Source: Saccoglossus kowalevskii
Taxonomy: Eukaryota > Hemichordata > Enteropneusta > Harrimaniidae
Direction: 5' to 3'
Length of the DNA: 21,752 nucleotides
NCBI RefSeq assembly: GCF_000003605.2
Contig: NW_003134368.1
Location: 91,130-112,881 of the forward strand
In this document: piece by piece, positions 18,306 through 21,752 of the stretch
Layout of the letters: each line of letters begins with the position of its first letter
Numbering within the stretch: the stretch's first letter is position 1
Position numbers and translations under genes: made by a program
Notes under the pieces: generated by a model
Databases searched by the model: none
Seen by the model: the letters and a program-made list of their open reading frames with translations, nothing else
What the model was told of the DNA's origin: nothing

Positions 18306-18836
18306 TTAACCTAAATATTTATAACTACTGACAATATCAATTTCTATATTATTATAATACAAATTGTATTTATGATTGAGCAACCTGCCATTTTTGTTAA
18401 AGACGATTACTTTGGTTTTGAAAATGTTTACTTCCAAATTCCAATCAGTGCAATAGGAATGTAGCTTAGTAAAACAATTTTGTAACCCTTCCTCTGTTTC
18501 AGAGAGTAATACTAAGTCATCTGCATAAAGTAGGCTACTTATTGATGACTTTCCAATTTTAACAGGCTGACATGTCTCATCCAATTTATCTGGGAAATCA
18601 TTTAAGAAAAGATTGAACAAGATGGGGCTAATGTTACAACCTTGTCTGACACCTCTGAGTGATTTAAACTGTTTGGTAATACCATTATTTAGTTTTATGT
18701 CATAGTTGACATCTTCATACATATTTTTAATTACATTATATAATTTACCATTGATATTGTTTTTCAGCATTTTATAATAAAGCCCTTTACGCCATACACT
18801 ATCAAAGGCTTTTTTAAGATTTACAAAACCAACCAA
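18306..18836 (-). pseudogene. Reverse transcriptase fragment, palm motifs A-C
   Basis: A 176-codon frame with motif A FVNLKKAFD (catalytic Asp changed to Asn), motif B RGVRQGCNISP and motif C YADD intact, ending at SYKYLG. Upstream RT blocks continue in another frame from 19195. It is an inactive remnant. Confidence 0.9.
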
Positions 18837-19195
18837 TAGTTTACCACCCTTTTTTTATTCTCAGTATTGAAATATTTGTCAATGGCAGTTTCAAGAATAA
18901 ACATGTTATCAGTTTTTCTGTACCCAGGCCTAAATCCAGTTTGAGAAGGACTCAGAATATTGTTTGCCTCCACATATTTATGCAAACGTTTGTTTAGTAC
19001 AGATGTAAATAATTTGGCTAAACAGCTTGAAAGAGCTATCCCTCTATAATTATTTGGGTTATTTCTATCACCCGATTTAATAATAGGTTTAATGGTACTA
19101 GTACGCCAACTATCCAGAAACTTGTTTGCATTAAAAATATCATTGAACAATTTTTTAATTGGCTCTAACAGAACTGGTTGTCCATAAATAATCAT
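18821..19195 (-). pseudogene. Reverse transcriptase fragment, N-terminal RT blocks
   Basis: Carries WRTSTIKPIIKSGDRNNPNN, NYRGIALSS, KLFTSVLNKRL and SQTGFRPG blocks. It overlaps the next frame by a frameshift at a homopolymer near 18850. Confidence 0.88.
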
Positions 19196-19940
19196 TTCAT
19201 TTATGATTCTATCTTTTCCAGCGGATTTTTTTTCTTTTTAAGCTGTTTAATAGCCTTAATAATTTCATCTGTACTAATATTATTATTTAATTCATTGTTA
19301 GTTGCATTATTTTCCAACTCATTTATTTCTGTATCTAATGAGCTGTCATTGCAGTACTTAACATTTTGATTTGAGAAATGTTTCACCCATTCTTCTACAC
19401 AAATACTATTACTGATATCACTATTGGAGTGTAATGCACTATTAGTTTTTAACTATTCCTCAAGATCATTTTTCTCAACTTCTATAATTTTTTTTTAGAA
19501 GTTCCTCTTTATAATCCCATTTTTGCGTTTAACTAATTTTTTATAATCTTTCTTCAACTGGAAATATCTATTTCTAACATAGGGTTCCCTGGGGTACTTA
19601 GTTAGAAGCTTACCCATACCAATAACCTCACGTCTTAAAATATAACATGACTTATCATACCACTTTTTATTTTCTGACCTTTTTTAAATTCTTTTTCATA
19701 TTTTTCTTATTATTGGGACCCGTTTTTAATGATAGGTCAGCTGCACTGTAAATAATCTCATTCAACCCCAAGACAGCATCATCAATATCACCCGTCATGT
19801 AATTCATGTGCAAGTATTGGGTTATTTTTGAGCTGATAGATGGATTTTGTAGAGCTGTTTTATATTTTTCAGTTGAGGATGAGTCCCACATATATTTGTC
19901 TTGAAATGGTTTTAACCAAGTATAGTACACTGTCATATGT

Positions 19941-20484
19941 TTACAATGAATTAGGTATCGTTTCCCACATAGTGGAAGTAGTATAGGTCAAGATCTACCA
20001 TCTGCATATTCATATGTTTAGAAACTTCAATTAGGTAAAACAGAAGTGTATTTGCTGTCTTTATTGTTCCTTTTCTACTTTTATATACCTTATCACTTTA
20101 AGATGAACTATCATTATTCATTACGGTGTAAGATATTATTCTTACAACATGATTTTTCATTTTTTTAACGATTTTCTATTTTAGAACTAGATAGCAAAAA
20201 ATCATTTTAACCATAATAGTTTTTTGTTCATATTTATTAGCTTCTGTACACAGGTTTTCACAATTGATATGAAAACAGAAAATGCAAATGCTTCTATGTA
20301 ACTCTCAATAATTTTCAGCTATCCCCTCCCAGACTCAAAAATGTTGACATACCCCTAATCCACTACCCTCTACAACTGTATTGGATTATATCTATTCTTT
20401 AACGATTAATGATGACTAGTCTAAATCAGGGTGCCCCTCGAAAAAAATGTGAGAGGCGTGTCGCCCACTCGAAAACCCTTTGTG
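19941..20484. other. Intergenic, no feature recognised
   Basis: AT-rich. It probably includes the flank of the truncated retrotransposon; no endonuclease-domain sequence was found. Confidence 0.45.
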
Positions 20485-20860
20485 TCAGTGTAATTTTTTG
20501 GCGAAAAAGCCAGCTTTCGACTGACTACGAAGCTTTACTAATCGACAACTTTGTTTGAGTCCATTATTATAATCCGTATGAGCAGTTGGATGAACATTTA
20601 GGCAGATACTCGTCAAATATTCGTTCCCTGGATATTTGCTTTTATATAAATTGCTCATGTCTGAAAATGCAGAATGGAGTGACACAGCGCCATCTATCGA
20701 CCAGTCGCTTCTGTTGTCGTTCGTCATTTCGAAGATTGTATGGAGAGATGATATACCAAAAATGTGAACAACTTTCTTGTCACCTTTTACGTCACGAAAG
20801 CAACTCATCGCTAGAGGGTGCCTCATTACTACTGGGGAGTACGTTTACACTCAGATAACT
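20485..20860. other. Block with overlapping frames on both strands
   Basis: Open frames of 113 (minus) and 90 (plus) codons overlap here in a stretch of more balanced base composition. Neither shows a known domain. CAGCGCCATCTATCG (20687) and GCTAGAGGGTGCC (20811) resemble the CTCF core TAGATGGCGC, and TGACGTAA near 20790 (minus sense) is CRE-like. It may be a regulatory block or an old repeat. Confidence 0.35.
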
Positions 20861-21752
20861 AGTTATTAGTTGTCTGAAGTTTATATCGACTTCGAGAAAC
20901 AATGCGAGTTGGCAAGTTGGATGATGATGAAATTGATTCGCCGTCATTATTTATTTTGGACTAATTTTTGAAAATATTTCTGTGGTGTGTGGCATCATAC
21001 AAAAGAAATAATTGCAAAATTGTTGATACAAAAATGTATTGTTAGAAACCAGAAACCCATAGCGCGCCCCCATTCGCACATTATCTCTTATGTGGCACGG
21101 GCTAACAACGTGACAAGACGCGCGTATTTGGTTGAGACCATACTGCGTTGTGTTACATCAACATAACATCGAAATATTGTTAGTATTTTATTTTAAACAT
21201 AGCATGGTGATGATAATTAATCAAAGTGTCTAATCATGTCTTTACATTTCGGATTTAGTGTCGAGGAATAAAACAAACAAAAAACACAAACTGTAAAACA
21301 TGTCTTTGTAGCTAGCATGTTATTTTAGCTAATTTAGCTACTCTGTAATTTCGCTAATCCAAGATGTCACTAATTTAAAATAAAGTATATTCTCGCAATT
21401 GGATTTTTGGCGCTTTAGCTAAATTAAGATTCAGTTAATTCATGCATGGAGTCAAATTCGCGAAAATGACATGTAGCTATTTAAGGTAGAGATGCAGGTT
21501 TGTGGGCACTTGGGAGTGATTTTTTTTTTTTGCTTTTTATTATCCAAAGATTCTTGGCTATAGACTGTTAAAATGTTGTAGAATTATGAATAGTGGAAGA
21601 TACTCAAAAAACGATTTGAAAATATAGATAACAGGTGCAAACATTCTCTCTTTTGAATGCTTAGCAAGATTTAGCAAGGCTGTACATAAATAATAAAAAA
21701 GAAACATGGTGAAAAAAAGTAATGACGGCATCTCCATATTTTGCACTATATT
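20861..21752. other. Intergenic, with an eroded foldback-like patch
   Basis: At 21310-21480 words such as TAGCTAATTTAGCTA, CGCTAATCC, CGCTTTAGCTAAATTA and TTCGCGAAAA recur in both orientations, suggesting an old MITE-like repeat. No gene found; a 20-codon frame at 20901 (MRVGKLDDDEIDSPSLFILD) is noted without support. Confidence 0.35.

Larger units (their letters stand above)
18060..19940 (-). mobile_element. Degenerate 5'-truncated non-LTR retrotransposon, RT region
   Basis: From high to low coordinates: a linker with WYDKSCYILRREV-type sequence (19936-19490), then RT blocks NYRGIALSSCLAKLF and QTGFRPG (19195-18821), FVNLKKAFDSV, GVRQGCNISPILFNLF and LLYADDLVLLS (18836-18306), and the post-RT SYKYLG and FDLAKENLYKKAVKAF parts (to about 18071). 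The endonuclease domain is missing, as in 5'-truncated copies. The frame is broken at an A run near 19229, at AAAAAAAGGG near 18850 and near 18306, with stops near 19495 and 19455. Motif A has Asn in place of the catalytic Asp. The style resembles CR1/Jockey/RTE-X-type elements, clade not determined. Confidence 0.9.

Noticed and set aside
1..21752. tRNA or rRNA genes
   Set aside because: I saw no A-box/B-box pair with a cloverleaf and no rRNA-like stretch on either strand; a covariance-model search would be needed to exclude weak cases.

Overview
The window looks like AT-rich nuclear DNA of an invertebrate metazoan. It has short coding exons bounded by GT-AG splice sites, kilobase introns, a decayed non-LTR retrotransposon, a long-TIR DNA element, foldback elements and minisatellites. 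A marine invertebrate such as a mollusc would fit, but the sequence does not fix the phylum.

One gene can be rebuilt. It lies on the minus strand across 966-16760, as seven exons whose reading phases join without conflict (597 coding bases, 199 codons), and it leaves the window at the low-coordinate end. It encodes the first part of a seven-transmembrane protein that I assign to the TMEM116 family: a short glycosylatable N-terminus, TM1, TM2, TM3, TM4 and a cysteine-bearing loop. TM5-TM7 are not in the window.

The main discovery is inside this gene. Intron 5 (1716-3880) is almost wholly a tandem array of 58-bp units. Each unit is a copy of the 50-bp exon 5 (3881-3930, start of TM4) followed by its 5' splice site GTGAGTAG. 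The unit next to the acceptor is the exon itself; the other 37 copies have spread downstream, so the gene carries a minisatellite made of its own exon and donor site.

Other introns hold foreign material. Intron 7 (below 966) has a histone-type 3' stem-loop just after a short unassigned plus-strand ORF. Intron 6 has an antisense RecQ-like helicase fragment. Intron 3 has a 3.1-kb DNA element with ~500-bp TIRs (5303-8381) and a perfect 81-bp tandem duplication. Intron 1 (7.3 kb) has several short repeats, a 124-bp foldback element, and a 14-bp palindromic minisatellite framed by inverted repeats.

Upstream of the gene are a possible 5' UTR exon and a YY1-like promoter motif (about 17.5-17.8 kb). 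Then comes a 5'-truncated non-LTR retrotransposon (about 18060-19940, minus strand) with frameshifts, stops and a lost catalytic aspartate. The rest, to 21752, is non-coding as far as I can tell.
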